This document shows, in pieces, positions 8,684-18,452 of a DNA stretch of 64,000 nt. The first letter of the stretch is position 1. Each line of letters starts with the position of its first letter. Both the position numbers and the translations under genes were made by a program. This DNA comes from DATGMS01 sp035303945. Lineage in GTDB: Bacteria > Bacteroidota > Bacteroidia > Cytophagales > Cyclobacteriaceae. The stretch covers positions 1 to 64,000 of the forward strand of contig DATGQZ010000057.1 of NCBI GenBank assembly GCA_035303945.1, in the 5' to 3' direction. Under the pieces are notes generated by a model. That model had not been told where the DNA came from. It searched no databases and saw only the letters and a list, made by a program, of their open reading frames with translations.

Positions 8684-9216
8684 CAGAATGGTGCAAGAAG
8701 GGCACCTTTGCTAATGTTATAGGGATAGAATAAGAAGCTCCAATATTTATGATTGTATCTACCACTCCATTTTTTAATAATCTACTAGCTGACTACTTTT
8801 CATTTTTCGCTATTTTGTTAACGCTCAATCGTTTTTGCAACAGTACTTAAAGGCGCAAAAATCTTCCCCTGCGGCTCCATGGATTTTCATTAAATTAATA
8901 CGTACCTTGGCCAAAATAAAGTTCAATAGACATAACCCGAAACTACATGACCGAAAGATTTTATCCTTCCTATTATCGCCTTCCCCTTATCTGAATCGGG
9001 GATAATGTGTTTATGGTATTGTTACCCGACCGGACAAAGCTTAACACATTCATCATATTAACAGCTACCAAATCATCATGAACTTAGGCACCTTTGCGGC
9101 ACTAAGCGAATGAGCGGTTCTTATAACCAAACAACATGGGATAATTATGTAATGGAATTAGGAATTAATAACAAACCGAATTCAATTAAGATAACCTTCA
9201 AACCAAACAGACACAT
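8684..9216. other. 533-bp intergenic region before susC
   Basis: All frames are rich in stops and I see no gene, tRNA or known riboswitch. Just after the dehydrogenase stop is a weak hairpin (GGTGC 8690-8694, GCACC 8702-8706) without a T-run. The region presumably holds the SusC/SusD promoter and a long leader, but I cannot point to a TAnnTTTG box in it. Confidence 0.5.
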
Positions 9217-12200
9217 ATGAAAACAAATGTACTTAAGCAGGTAATGTGCAGGACAGGGATGTTCTCCCTTGCCATTAGCGCATTCTGTCTTGACACAGGC
9301 ACCTTGATGGCCAATCCGGGGATGGTCCCTTTTAGTCCAGATCGGTTGACCGTGGTGAGCAAAATGGATGTTACCGTCAGAGGAACGGTGACTGATGCAT
9401 CAGGACAACCGCTACCCGGGGTAACCGTTTCAGTGCCAGGAACTACTATAGGAACTGCCACGGATATCGACGGCAAATATGCTATCACGGTCCCCGAGGG
9501 TTCCACTTTGGTATTTTCGTTTATCGGTTTCGAAAGCCAAACGATTGCTGTGGGCGGTAGAAGTGTCATAGACGTAACCTTGGCCGAGGACATGGCGAGC
9601 TTGGATGAAATCGTGGTAGTAGGCTATGGTATTCAAAAGAAGGCTAACCTAACGGGCGCAGTGGACCAGGTTACATCTGAAGTTTTTCAGAACCGTCCCA
9701 TTCCAAACGTCGCCCAAGGTCTAGTAGGAGCGGTGCCTAACCTGAACATCAGGATGCTGGACGGCAAACCCACGCAGTCTCCCAGCTTTAATATCCGTGG
9801 TACTACATCTATTGGCCAGCAGGGTAGCGCACTGGTTTTGATCGATGGGGTGGAAGGTGATCCACGAATGCTTAACCCCAATGACATCGAAAGTATATCC
9901 GTATTGAAAGACGCTTCTTCAGCATCTATTTACGGTGCCCGGGCGGCCTTTGGGGTGGTGTTGATTACGACCAAATCCGCCTCGCAAGGAAAAACTTCGA
10001 TTACTTACTCCAACAACTTCTCCATCAAATCTCCTACAACCGTACCGGATAATATTACGGAATCCTATCCATGGGCGCAGGGATTTAGCGATGCTTGGTC
10101 CAGATGGAACGACAATGGCAACACACCTACCGCAGTGAACAAGACATTGCCTTTTTCACCTGCCTATTTGGCGGAGATAAAAAGAAGATGGGAAGATCCT
10201 TCACTCCCAAGGGTAGAGGTCAATCCTTCTACAGGCGAGTACATGTATTACTATAGCACGGACTGGTATAGCCATTTGTATAAAGATAACTTCCTGTCAC
10301 AGGACCACAACTTGACCCTTTCTGGAGGTAATGATAAAACTGCCTTCTATGTCAGCGGTCGTTACAACGGGCAGGATGGCTTGTTCCGATATAATCCTGA
10401 CACTTACGAAATGTACAACCTTCGCGCTAAAGGAACCATTCAATTGACCCCCTGGCTCCAAGTGGAGAACAATACGGAATATTCCCGTATGACCTACCAT
10501 CAACCCTTGAACGTGGGTGAAGGAAGCGGGATATGGAGGAATATTGCCGATGAAGGCCACCCTTTAGCGCCTTTGACTAACCCCGACGGCACGTTATCCT
10601 TCCCAGCTGCCTATACAGTTGGAGACCACTACATTGGGAGAAACGGTGTGGATAACACCCAGCGCTTCTTGAAAAATAGAACGGCGGCCAAAGCGGAGTT
10701 TTTTGACAAAAGCTTAACCCTCAGAGCCGACTTCACCTTTCAAACCAATGATATCGCCTCTCAACAGAATCGGGTGCAAGTACCCTATAGCCGTTACCAA
10801 GGTGTAATAGGCTACACCGGTACCAACACCAATGATATCCAGGAAAGAAGAAGGACTACAGATTATATGGCTACTAACGTATATGCCAATTACCTCAAAT
10901 CCTTCAATGACGCACATAACATTGGTCTTTTGGCAGGGTTCAACTATGAAAGGTCTGTCTATAAAAACCTGACGGTACAGCGTAACGGTATTGTATATGC
11001 GGATGCCGATGACATCAATTTGGCCTTGGGTCAAAGCATCACCACTACCGGTGGGTATCAAGCTTGGGCCATTGCCGGTGGCTTCTTCAGGGTAAATTAC
11101 GATTTCAAAAACCGTTACCTTTTAGAAATCAACGGTCGATACGACGGTTCTTCTAAATTCCCAACCGATCAACAATGGGCATTCTTCCCTTCAGCTTCTG
11201 TGGGTTGGGCAGTCTCCGAGGAAGAATTCTGGAAAGTCAACCCTAACCTGCTCACCACCTTGAAAGTACGTGCATCCTATGGCTCCTTGGGCAACGGTAA
11301 CATTGCGCCATACTCCTTTACCGAAAATTTCGGAATTAGCCAGATGGGTAGGATCATCAATGGCGTGAGGCCACAGGCAACCAGACAACCTGGGGTAGTT
11401 CCTGCAGGTTTGACATGGGAAACATCCACTACGGGTAACATTGGTTTAGATTTCTCCAGTTTGGAAAACAAGCTGCAATTTACAGGAGACTTGTACAGAC
11501 GCTGGACTACGGATATGTTTACTACCGGTCCGACACTCCCCGCAATTTACGGGACGAGCGTACCCAAAGGCAATTATGCCGATCTGGAAACCACAGGATG
11601 GGAGATTTCCGTATTCTGGAGGGATGCTTTTACTTTGGCGGATAAACCATTCAACTATGATGCAAGGGTGATTTTGTCTGATTATCGTGCGATCATTACC
11701 AAGTACAACAATGAGGAAAAACGCCTTGATGACTACTATGAAGGACAGCGTATTGGAGAAATATGGGGCTATAGAGTTGAAGGCTTGTTCCGTTCTGAAG
11801 ACGAGATTGCCAATTCTCCTTCTCAGGCCAATATTCCCAATACCAATACCAGAAAGAATTATCCAGGTGACCTGAAATTTAAAAATCTGGATGGAGACGA
11901 TGTAATTTATCATGGGCTAAATAGGGTAGGAGATTCAGGTGATAAGACAATCATTGGAAATTCGGAGCCACGCTACACCTTTGGTATCAACCTCAACGGT
12001 GATTGGAACGGTATCTTTTTGTCAGCCTTCTTCCAAGGGGTATTAAAGCAAGACTACTATCCCGCACCTGAATCAAGGTTCTGGGGCCAATACAACCGTC
12101 CATACAACCAGTACCCTGCTTGGCACGAGAACAATATGTTTAGGGAGGAGCTCCAAAACTATGATGCTTACCTACCTCGCTTAGTGGGTTATATTGCTCA

Positions 12201-12513
12201 GGGTACGGGACGTGCATTGAACATTCCCAATGATCGTTATCTGCAAAACGCCTCTTATATCCGCTTAAGAAATATTCAACTGGGATATGCTTTGCCGCAG
12301 CAATTTGTATCTAAAATCAAAGCAACCGATGTAAGGGTATATGTATCCGCAGAAAACCTTTGGACTTGGTCACCCATGTACAAATGGACAAGGGATACTG
12401 ACGTTACCAATATTTATGGATCTGACCGTGATCTAAGTGGCGGTTCAAGTGGGGATGGCTATAATTATCCCATGTTGAAAGCCATTTCTGCAGGTTTAAC
12501 CATTAATTTCTAA
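9217..12513 (+). CDS. SusC/RagA family TonB-linked outer membrane protein
   Basis: A 1098-residue TonB-dependent transporter. After an N-terminal export signal comes a carboxypeptidase-like regulatory domain (about residues 50-130). It is followed by the SusC signature region ('LDEIVVVGYGIQKK', about 128-142), the plug domain to about residue 250, and a long beta-barrel ending in the aromatic 'LTINF'. It imports oligosaccharides or other large nutrients across the outer membrane with its SusD lipoprotein partner, whose gene starts 11 nt downstream. There is no N-terminal STN domain, so the protein itself is not an anti-sigma-linked transducer. No sigma/anti-sigma pair or glycoside hydrolase is adjacent, so the substrate cannot be guessed. 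Confidence 0.96.
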   Translation: MKTNVLKQVMCRTGMFSLAISAFCLDTGTLMANPGMVPFSPDRLTVVSKMDVTVRGTVTDASGQPLPGVTVSVPGTTIGTATDIDGKYAITVPEGSTLVFSFIGFESQTIAVGGRSVIDVTLAEDMASLDEIVVVGYGIQKKANLTGAVDQVTSEVFQNRPIPNVAQGLVGAVPNLNIRMLDGKPTQSPSFNIRGTTSIGQQGSALVLIDGVEGDPRMLNPNDIESISVLKDASSASIYGARAAFGVVLITTKSASQGKTSITYSNNFSIKSPTTVPDNITESYPWAQGFSDAWSRWNDNGNTPTAVNKTLPFSPAYLAEIKRRWEDPSLPRVEVNPSTGEYMYYYSTDWYSHLYKDNFLSQDHNLTLSGGNDKTAFYVSGRYNGQDGLFRYNPDTYEMYNLRAKGTIQLTPWLQVENNTEYSRMTYHQPLNVGEGSGIWRNIADEGHPLAPLTNPDGTLSFPAAYTVGDHYIGRNGVDNTQRFLKNRTAAKAEFFDKSLTLRADFTFQTNDIASQQNRVQVPYSRYQGVIGYTGTNTNDIQERRRTTDYMATNVYANYLKSFNDAHNIGLLAGFNYERSVYKNLTVQRNGIVYADADDINLALGQSITTTGGYQAWAIAGGFFRVNYDFKNRYLLEINGRYDGSSKFPTDQQWAFFPSASVGWAVSEEEFWKVNPNLLTTLKVRASYGSLGNGNIAPYSFTENFGISQMGRIINGVRPQATRQPGVVPAGLTWETSTTGNIGLDFSSLENKLQFTGDLYRRWTTDMFTTGPTLPAIYGTSVPKGNYADLETTGWEISVFWRDAFTLADKPFNYDARVILSDYRAIITKYNNEEKRLDDYYEGQRIGEIWGYRVEGLFRSEDEIANSPSQANIPNTNTRKNYPGDLKFKNLDGDDVIYHGLNRVGDSGDKTIIGNSEPRYTFGINLNGDWNGIFLSAFFQGVLKQDYYPAPESRFWGQYNRPYNQYPAWHENNMFREELQNYDAYLPRLVGYIAQGTGRALNIPNDRYLQNASYIRLRNIQLGYALPQQFVSKIKATDVRVYVSAENLWTWSPMYKWTRDTDVTNIYGSDRDLSGGSSGDGYNYPMLKAISAGLTINF

Positions 12514-12524
12514 TTTGATATAAC

Positions 12525-14288
12525 ATGAAGAAGCTTCAATATATATTTCTAGTATTGACCATGGGCGTTCTGTTCTCTTGTGACCTGGACGAAACACCTG
12601 TGGATACCGGTACCAAGCAGGCCATTTTTGGCTCTGCCAGTGGCCTTGAACTTTACACCAATTCCTTTTACGACATTCTTCCCAACCCAGATGTGGGGGT
12701 TTTTCAAGATGATGATGTGTCAGATATCGTGGCACGAAATGGTGTGGACACTTATCTGTCACCCAACGCACTGAGTCCCATAACTAGCTCAGGCTGGAGC
12801 TGGAGCAATCTCCGAAATATCAACTACTTCATTGAGAATGCGGAAAATAGCCCAGTTGCCGAGAAAAACCATTACATAGGTGTGGCTAGGTTCTTTCGGG
12901 CGCTGTTTTATTTTGATAAGGTGAAGCGTTTTGGTGATGTACCCTGGATAGATAGGACCATTGAGATCACGGATAGTCTTACCTTGCATGGTCCTCGAGA
13001 CAGCCGTTTTGATGTAATGGATAACGTGCTGGCGGACTTGGATTTCGCCATTGATAACATCACGTTGGAATCAGACCCAAGTTCTACAAGGATTACCAAA
13101 AATGTTGCCCGTGCTTATAAAACTAGAATAGCGTTGTACGAGGCATCATTGAGGAAATACCACACCAAGTATAATATGCAACATACCGCCAATGACTGGT
13201 ATGAAGAAGTAGTGGCCGCAGCCAACGATATCAATGGCTTTACTGTGCATAAAGGCCCTCTGTTGGAACGTTCTTACCGCGAGCTGTTCATCACGAAGAC
13301 ACCATTTGCAGATGAGACTATTCTTGCTGTCACCTTGGACGCCAGCTTACAGGTATTCAGCTCAGCAAACCGACGCTTCATCAGCCCTACATACGGCAAC
13401 AGACCTAGTCTTACCCGTAACTTTATAAATACTTACCTCAATCTGGATGGTACGCCATTTACCAGCGATCCTAATTACAAAACCACTCCTTTTATAGAGG
13501 AAGTACAAAATAGGGATCTTCGACTGAAGCAAACCATCCGTTTGGGGGACTACCACCGCACCGAAAATGGCGTGCCCATTATTGCACCGCCTAACTTCAA
13601 CCAGACTTTTACCGGTTATCAGCCGATCAAATGGAGTTATGACGAGCGCTTCCCCTATGATGACGAAAGCCGAAATGACAACGCACACATTATTATGCGC
13701 TACGGCGAGGTGTTGTTGAATAAAGCAGAAGCACTTGCCGAATTGGGCAGAATGACTCCCGGAGATTGGGCGGAAACCATCGGTGCACTGCGCGAGCGGG
13801 CTGGTATCAGTGGACCCACGTTGACCACCTTGCCTACAGTGGCTGATCCTTACTTGGTTGACTACTACCGTGGCCAGTTTACCGATCCCGTTCTTTTAGA
13901 AGTTGTTCGGGAGCGGGCTGTTGAATTGGTGTTTGAAGGGCTGCGTCCTGATGATTTGATCAGATGGCATTTGGGAGAGCTTTTCGAAGACGCGCCTATG
14001 AACGGTATGTATGTACCTGGCTTGGGAGAATATGATTTAAATGGTGACGGCGTCATGGATGTATTGTTCTATCAAGGCACCCGCCCAACACCTTCTAATC
14101 CCGCAATAGCTTTTGTAGATGTTTCGCCTTCAACGGCTCCGGGTAGAATTCAGCTATCCAACGGTACGTCAGGAGAGGTCATATGGAACCCAGGTGCTCG
14201 CGAGTGGGATGATAAAAAATACCTATATCCCATTCCAGAAGCTGATCGCGACAGAAACCCAGCTCTGGGCCAAAATCCAGGTTGGTAA
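12525..14288 (+). CDS. RagB/SusD family nutrient uptake outer membrane lipoprotein
   Basis: The 587-residue surface lipoprotein partner of the preceding SusC. The signal peptide ends in a lipobox with lipidated C19 ('GVLFSCDLDE'). The N-terminal 'LELYTNSFYD' and the 'LRERAG' and 'RERAVELVFEGLRPDDLIRW' segments are hallmarks of SusD proteins, which use TPR-like helices to hold substrate over the SusC barrel. The spacing of 11 nt and a shared terminator downstream make it a two-gene operon. The ligand is unknown. Confidence 0.96.
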   Translation: MKKLQYIFLVLTMGVLFSCDLDETPVDTGTKQAIFGSASGLELYTNSFYDILPNPDVGVFQDDDVSDIVARNGVDTYLSPNALSPITSSGWSWSNLRNINYFIENAENSPVAEKNHYIGVARFFRALFYFDKVKRFGDVPWIDRTIEITDSLTLHGPRDSRFDVMDNVLADLDFAIDNITLESDPSSTRITKNVARAYKTRIALYEASLRKYHTKYNMQHTANDWYEEVVAAANDINGFTVHKGPLLERSYRELFITKTPFADETILAVTLDASLQVFSSANRRFISPTYGNRPSLTRNFINTYLNLDGTPFTSDPNYKTTPFIEEVQNRDLRLKQTIRLGDYHRTENGVPIIAPPNFNQTFTGYQPIKWSYDERFPYDDESRNDNAHIIMRYGEVLLNKAEALAELGRMTPGDWAETIGALRERAGISGPTLTTLPTVADPYLVDYYRGQFTDPVLLEVVRERAVELVFEGLRPDDLIRWHLGELFEDAPMNGMYVPGLGEYDLNGDGVMDVLFYQGTRPTPSNPAIAFVDVSPSTAPGRIQLSNGTSGEVIWNPGAREWDDKKYLYPIPEADRDRNPALGQNPGW

Positions 14289-14320
14289 TATTTAAGCGAC
14301 GTAAATCAAGAACAAAGAGA

Positions 14321-14355
14321 AGTCGGATATTCCTTGCTGGATGTCCGACTTTTTT
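14321..14355 (+). terminator. Terminator of the susC-susD operon
   Basis: AGTCGGATAT (14321-14330) pairs with ATGTCCGACT (14341-14350) around a 10-nt loop, with one G-T wobble in the stem. Six T follow from 14350. It lies 33 nt after the SusD stop. Confidence 0.85.
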
Positions 14356-14418
14356 AATAGGAACCCCTAAAACGTTCAGATGGCTTGCTTAATTATCGCT
14401 TTGAGCAAGCTTAGTAAC

Positions 14419-14464
14419 AAAAAAGAGAGGCTAACATTACCTTATCTGATGGTGATGTTAGCCT
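14419..14464 (-). terminator. Terminator of the 4-TM protein gene
   Basis: AGGCTAACATTACC (14428-14441) pairs with GGTGATGTTAGCCT (14451-14464) over 14 bp with one mismatch or wobble. On the minus strand the stem is followed by CTCTTTTTT (A-run at 14419-14424). It lies about 55 nt downstream of the minus-strand gene that ends at 14519. Confidence 0.8.
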
Positions 14465-14518
14465 TATCTGTTACTTATGTGCGGTAGAGACGTATTTGGT
14501 GATAAGCAGGTCGTGATT

Positions 14519-14950
14519 TTAGTTTAGCCAGGTAGTCCAAGGAATACGGCTTAAAATAAGGATGAAAGCTATTCCGTAAAACAAGTACATGCTACGGAAC
14601 CTATTCCTGCTTTCCGTTCCTTTCTTAGCCTTTGAATAACCGATCGTAATCAATGCAACGGCAATCAGGTTGATCAAGGGGTGCTCCAAAGCATATAACC
14701 TAGACAGCGAGTCGCTCATGGTCTCACCGGATAAATTGGAAAATCCGAGGGGGCTGACAAAATAAAGGATCAATCCAAACAGAAGTTGTAAATGGGCGGG
14801 AATTAATCCTATCAGTCCGAATTTTCGGTCTTTATCGGTAAATTCTCTATTTGAAAGAGCCCCTACCATGGCATAGAGGATGCAGACAATTAATCCCAAA
14901 AGTACCAAATAAGCCATTCCTGAATGAAGATGAAGTATTCCCGTGTACAT
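14519..14950 (-). CDS. Conserved four-helix membrane protein, unknown function
   Basis: A 143-residue protein with four predicted membrane helices (about residues 10-31, 44-66, 88-105 and 122-138). It has histidines near the membrane at H7, H9, H53 ('PAHLQLLFG') and H90 ('LEHPLIN'). Similar small Bacteroidota proteins are sometimes mislabelled as a ribosomal protein or a cytochrome B-like protein. Paired histidines on a four-helix scaffold would suit heme binding, but that is inference. The gene stands alone between a terminator and an unrelated transporter gene. Confidence 0.7.
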   Translation of the reverse strand: MYTGILHLHSGMAYLVLLGLIVCILYAMVGALSNREFTDKDRKFGLIGLIPAHLQLLFGLILYFVSPLGFSNLSGETMSDSLSRLYALEHPLINLIAVALITIGYSKAKKGTESRNRFRSMYLFYGIAFILILSRIPWTTWLN

Positions 14951-15036
14951 AGTAATGTATTTATAGGTGGATGAAAATTATACCCAAATTACCACAAAAT
15001 CTTCCATAGTTCAGGCATTATCCACGAAATTTAAGC

Positions 15037-16149
15037 TCAAACCACCTTTGTATTGTCATCGACTTGTCCCTCATCATCTCCGTTTCCCAACAAGAACCCG
15101 AACACTTTGAGGCTGTCCACATTTTTTAACACCACATTGAGCATACCAACTAATGGTACAACCAGGACCATTCCCATCACTCCCCAAATGATATTAGCCA
15201 ATATCACCGTGACGATGATAAAGAAGGGGTGAATGTCCACCTGGTCTCCCACCACATAAGGTTCCAGAATGTAGGTTTCTATAAACTGGGTCACGCTGAA
15301 AACGATTACGATGCCAAGCAAGGTTCCAGATTCGCCACCAGAAGCAACTCCTAAAGCCATTGCAAGCCCAAATCCGATGATATTTCCTATGTACGGGATC
15401 AAAGAAAGAAGGGCGGCCAATATACTGATAAATACAAAATTGTCCACCCCGGATATGCCCAACCCTATGGCGTAAAGCACCGTCAGAAAAATAATTAATA
15501 CAAATTTCCCGAACATGTACTTTTGTGCTACTCTGGCTGTCTTGACGATTACGCGCAAAGCCTCTGACTGTTTTTCCCGGGGGAAGAGCTTTAACAGAAA
15601 CAACTTAAATCTCCGTCGGTAGTTGATGAGGAAGAAAATATAGATAAAAGTTAGAAGGAAATCAGCCGTAAATCCAAACACCGACTGAAGTACCCGAAAA
15701 GCAGCATCTGTTCCGTTACCGCTGCCTGATAAACTGGAGATATCATTTTCCTTTTTGTATTCTTCCAGCTGTTGCCGGTCAACGGGTGTATGGGTTAAAA
15801 TGAAATTTTCCAGACTTTCGACCTTGGGCTGCAAAGTCTCGACAATTTGGTCCCAATCTTCCAAAAACCCTTTGATCTGGACGGAAATAAGGAAAAAGAA
15901 GCCTAAGGTAAGCAGCAGGAGCAGCATGGTATTGATCAATGAGGCTACGATTCTATTGATTTTCCAAGCCTCCAATATGTTGCTTACCGGAATCATGAGC
16001 AAGGCAAAAAGAACGGCAGTGGCAATGGGTATGAGAAAGCTCTGCGCCTTGTAAAGGCCCCAGAACAGGAAGAAGGTAGATAAAATAATCAGGGTCAGAT
16101 CAAAAAGAAGCTTTCTTCTTTTCTCCTTAAAAGTTTCAGATGCTGTCAT
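15037..16149 (-). CDS. AI-2E family (PerM) transporter
   Basis: A membrane protein of 370 residues in the PF01594 family. There are two N-terminal helices, a soluble middle loop (about residues 60-140), then about five more helices. The signature 'LLSLIPYIGNIIGFGLAM' and the C-terminal 'VMGMVLVVPLVGMLNVVLK' are visible. Family members export autoinducer-2 (TqsA), exchange Na+ or Li+ for protons, or have no known substrate. The frame is open to a TTG at 16179, but the ATG at 16149 starts the normal N-terminus. It follows the LytTR regulator by 39 nt on the same strand, so it is probably the third gene of that operon. Confidence 0.9.
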   Translation of the reverse strand: MTASETFKEKRRKLLFDLTLIILSTFFLFWGLYKAQSFLIPIATAVLFALLMIPVSNILEAWKINRIVASLINTMLLLLLTLGFFFLISVQIKGFLEDWDQIVETLQPKVESLENFILTHTPVDRQQLEEYKKENDISSLSGSGNGTDAAFRVLQSVFGFTADFLLTFIYIFFLINYRRRFKLFLLKLFPREKQSEALRVIVKTARVAQKYMFGKFVLIIFLTVLYAIGLGISGVDNFVFISILAALLSLIPYIGNIIGFGLAMALGVASGGESGTLLGIVIVFSVTQFIETYILEPYVVGDQVDIHPFFIIVTVILANIIWGVMGMVLVVPLVGMLNVVLKNVDSLKVFGFLLGNGDDEGQVDDNTKVV

Positions 16150-16188
16150 GCAATTGGATTTTGCCGGAACAACATCCAATTTCCGTAC

Positions 16189-16860
16189 CTACTTTATCGG
16201 AAGATTGTCGGCGTAGCTGCTACCAATGGGAACAACTGATTGGCCCAGGGTCAACTGGTGCCTTTCTATTTTCGTTATCTTGTCCTTGTTGACAATAAAG
16301 GAGCGGTGAATTCTTACGAAGTTTTTGCTCAGCATGGACTCTGCCTCACCGAAAGTCATTCGTGAAAGGTGTTTCTCTCCTTCCAGTTGAAAGGTGATAT
16401 AGTTGCCATTCGCTGCCAGGTAGAGGATATCCTTCAAAAAGATTTTAACCTGCTCATAGCCTGTTTTGATAAACAGGTAATCTGCTGATGGTTCCTGACG
16501 GCGCAACCGCCACAGCTCATGGGCTTTAGCGCAGGCTTTGGTAAATCGCGCAAGGCTAAAAGGCTTTAGAAGATAATCCACGGCATCTAATTCAAAGCTT
16601 TTGACGGCATGCTCCGAGTAGGCGGTAGTAAAAACGATCATCGGCTTGTTGTTTAGCAGGGTCGCAAATTCCATCCCCGAAATATCAGGCATCTTAATGT
16701 CCAGAAATATCAGGTCAATTTCATGGTGCTGAAGATAAGCAATGGCTTTAAAGGCATCGGTATAGGTTTCCTGAAGGTCTACAAAACTGACCTTGGAGGC
16801 ATGACTTTTTATCACCTCCAAGGCCAAGGGTTCATCATCTATGGCAATTGCTTTAAGCAT
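16189..16860 (-). CDS. LytTR family response regulator
   Basis: A 223-residue two-component regulator. The receiver domain (1-120) has the acidic pair D8-D9, phospho-acceptor D54 in 'IFLDIKMPD', T79 and K99 ('LLKPF'). The C-terminal LytTR DNA-binding domain starts near residue 125 ('YLFIKTGYEQVKI') and includes 'FVRIHRSFIVN'. It is encoded 2 nt after the histidine kinase, its obvious partner, and just before a PerM-type transporter gene. Targets are unknown; LytTR proteins usually bind paired direct repeats. Confidence 0.95.
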   Translation of the reverse strand: MLKAIAIDDEPLALEVIKSHASKVSFVDLQETYTDAFKAIAYLQHHEIDLIFLDIKMPDISGMEFATLLNNKPMIVFTTAYSEHAVKSFELDAVDYLLKPFSLARFTKACAKAHELWRLRRQEPSADYLFIKTGYEQVKIFLKDILYLAANGNYITFQLEGEKHLSRMTFGEAESMLSKNFVRIHRSFIVNKDKITKIERHQLTLGQSVVPIGSSYADNLPIK

Positions 16861-16862
16861 GC

Positions 16863-18284
16863 TTACTTTAATTGTATGGATAAATGTACAAAATATTCTA
16901 ATTCATTTTCCCTAATGACAAGCTCATGGCGGCCGGGGTAGAGGAGGCTCAATCGTTGTTTCACGTTATTTAAACCTATTCCTGAAGATTGCTTTTCCGG
17001 ATCCTCACCTGTTGCTCTATGAATGCTGTTGTTGATGTCCATGTGGACGGTATTTTCCATGCAACGTAGACTGATCTTTACCCAAGAGCGTTTTTGTAGG
17101 CTTATCCCATGTTTAAAAGCGTTTTCCACAAAGGGGATTAGCATCATGGGTGCAATGTCGCCCATACAGTTTTGGTCACTGTGGTTAAATACGATTTCAA
17201 TATTTTCCTGTCCACTTGTGCGTAGCAGCTGTAGATCCACATAGTTGATCAGGTATTGTTTTTCTCTTTCTACCGCAATTTTATCTTGATTATTCTCATG
17301 TAACATAAAGCGCATCATGTCGCCCAGCTTCTGAATGCCTTCAGCCGTTCTTTCGGAATGCTCCTGCAGGGCCATACCGTATAGGGAGTTTAGTGCATTA
17401 AAGAGGAAATGTGGATTGATCTGGGAGCGCAAAAACTGCAGATCAGCTGACCTTTGGTCAAGTTGATTGGTCAGGCGGTCAATTTTTCCAAGTACGCTGT
17501 AATATCGGTAGAAGACGGCTTGGACAAGGGGATTAAAAATAGCAAGGATAAAAAGCGATACCACTGCGCCCACGAGAAATATTTCTCCTTTGCCGTCTGC
17601 CAAGCTTGCCACTGTAGCTACGATAAACAAGGTGATTGGCAGAAGGAGGGTATAAGCTTTGGCTACTTTTGTTTTGCCAGTGACCTTCATCCTAAAGATC
17701 AAAAAGTAGTTGTAGAGCAACAGGAGCACGATAATGGGAATTCCTACAGCATAGCCGATCAAGATTACCTTATGATAATACTGGTTGATCGTGGTGAGGA
17801 AAAGGAAAACGAAATTGTATAAAATAATGCATCGGATGACATTGTAGGAAATAGCCCTTGTGGTTTTTGCCAATACGTAAAGCTGGTCAATAATCTTTAC
17901 TGCTAGCAAATAGCCAATGTAAATAACGATTGAAGTAAAGAAAAAAGGCATAAACGGCGTGTCCCCAAAATCACCTCCAACGTAGAAGAGGCCAACGATA
18001 AACCATGATCCGAGAAAAGTGAGCAGTGTGTACAAAATCATTTTGGCTTTTTGCCCATCCTGCAGGTAGGATGGGACAATTTTTATATGAACCAGATAAA
18101 ACGCCGCATACAACGCCAAGGGCATCATAATGTAGGCGAAGTATTTGCCGGTAAGGTGACTGCTGTGAGCCAAACGATCCAAAGGAACTTTTGCTCCTAA
18201 GGTATTGGTAAGGACGATCAAAAAAATCAGGATGGTCATCAGCCACCATTCTATCTGTCTAAAGGGTAAAAGCTTTTCTTTCAT
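16863..18284 (-). CDS. LytS-type sensor histidine kinase
   Basis: A 473-residue membrane sensor. Seven or eight hydrophobic helices occupy residues 15-255. The kinase core of the His_kinase family follows: phospho-acceptor histidine in 'QINPHFLFNALNSLY', N-box 'PFVENAFKHGI', and G-box 'SGIGLNNVKQRL'. It should autophosphorylate and drive the LytTR regulator encoded 2 nt downstream. The signal is unknown; there is no PAS or periplasmic sensor domain, so sensing is probably in the membrane. Confidence 0.94.
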   Translation of the reverse strand: MKEKLLPFRQIEWWLMTILIFLIVLTNTLGAKVPLDRLAHSSHLTGKYFAYIMMPLALYAAFYLVHIKIVPSYLQDGQKAKMILYTLLTFLGSWFIVGLFYVGGDFGDTPFMPFFFTSIVIYIGYLLAVKIIDQLYVLAKTTRAISYNVIRCIILYNFVFLFLTTINQYYHKVILIGYAVGIPIIVLLLLYNYFLIFRMKVTGKTKVAKAYTLLLPITLFIVATVASLADGKGEIFLVGAVVSLFILAIFNPLVQAVFYRYYSVLGKIDRLTNQLDQRSADLQFLRSQINPHFLFNALNSLYGMALQEHSERTAEGIQKLGDMMRFMLHENNQDKIAVEREKQYLINYVDLQLLRTSGQENIEIVFNHSDQNCMGDIAPMMLIPFVENAFKHGISLQKRSWVKISLRCMENTVHMDINNSIHRATGEDPEKQSSGIGLNNVKQRLSLLYPGRHELVIRENELEYFVHLSIQLK

Positions 18285-18452
18285 AATCGGTCTGACTTTT
18301 GTTTATGATAACTGAAACAATGATACAGCATCGTTATCACCGCCACAAAAAAATGTGACAAGCTGGATTATTTATGTGACGGATCTCGCTAATACAGGAA
18401 GATGGCGGTATAGACGCTTACAAAACATATTCTTAAACCAAAAACTATCGTT

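Noticed and set aside
8690..8706. Small hairpin after the PQQ dehydrogenase
   Set aside because: Only a 5-bp stem and no T-run, so it is too weak to call a terminator.
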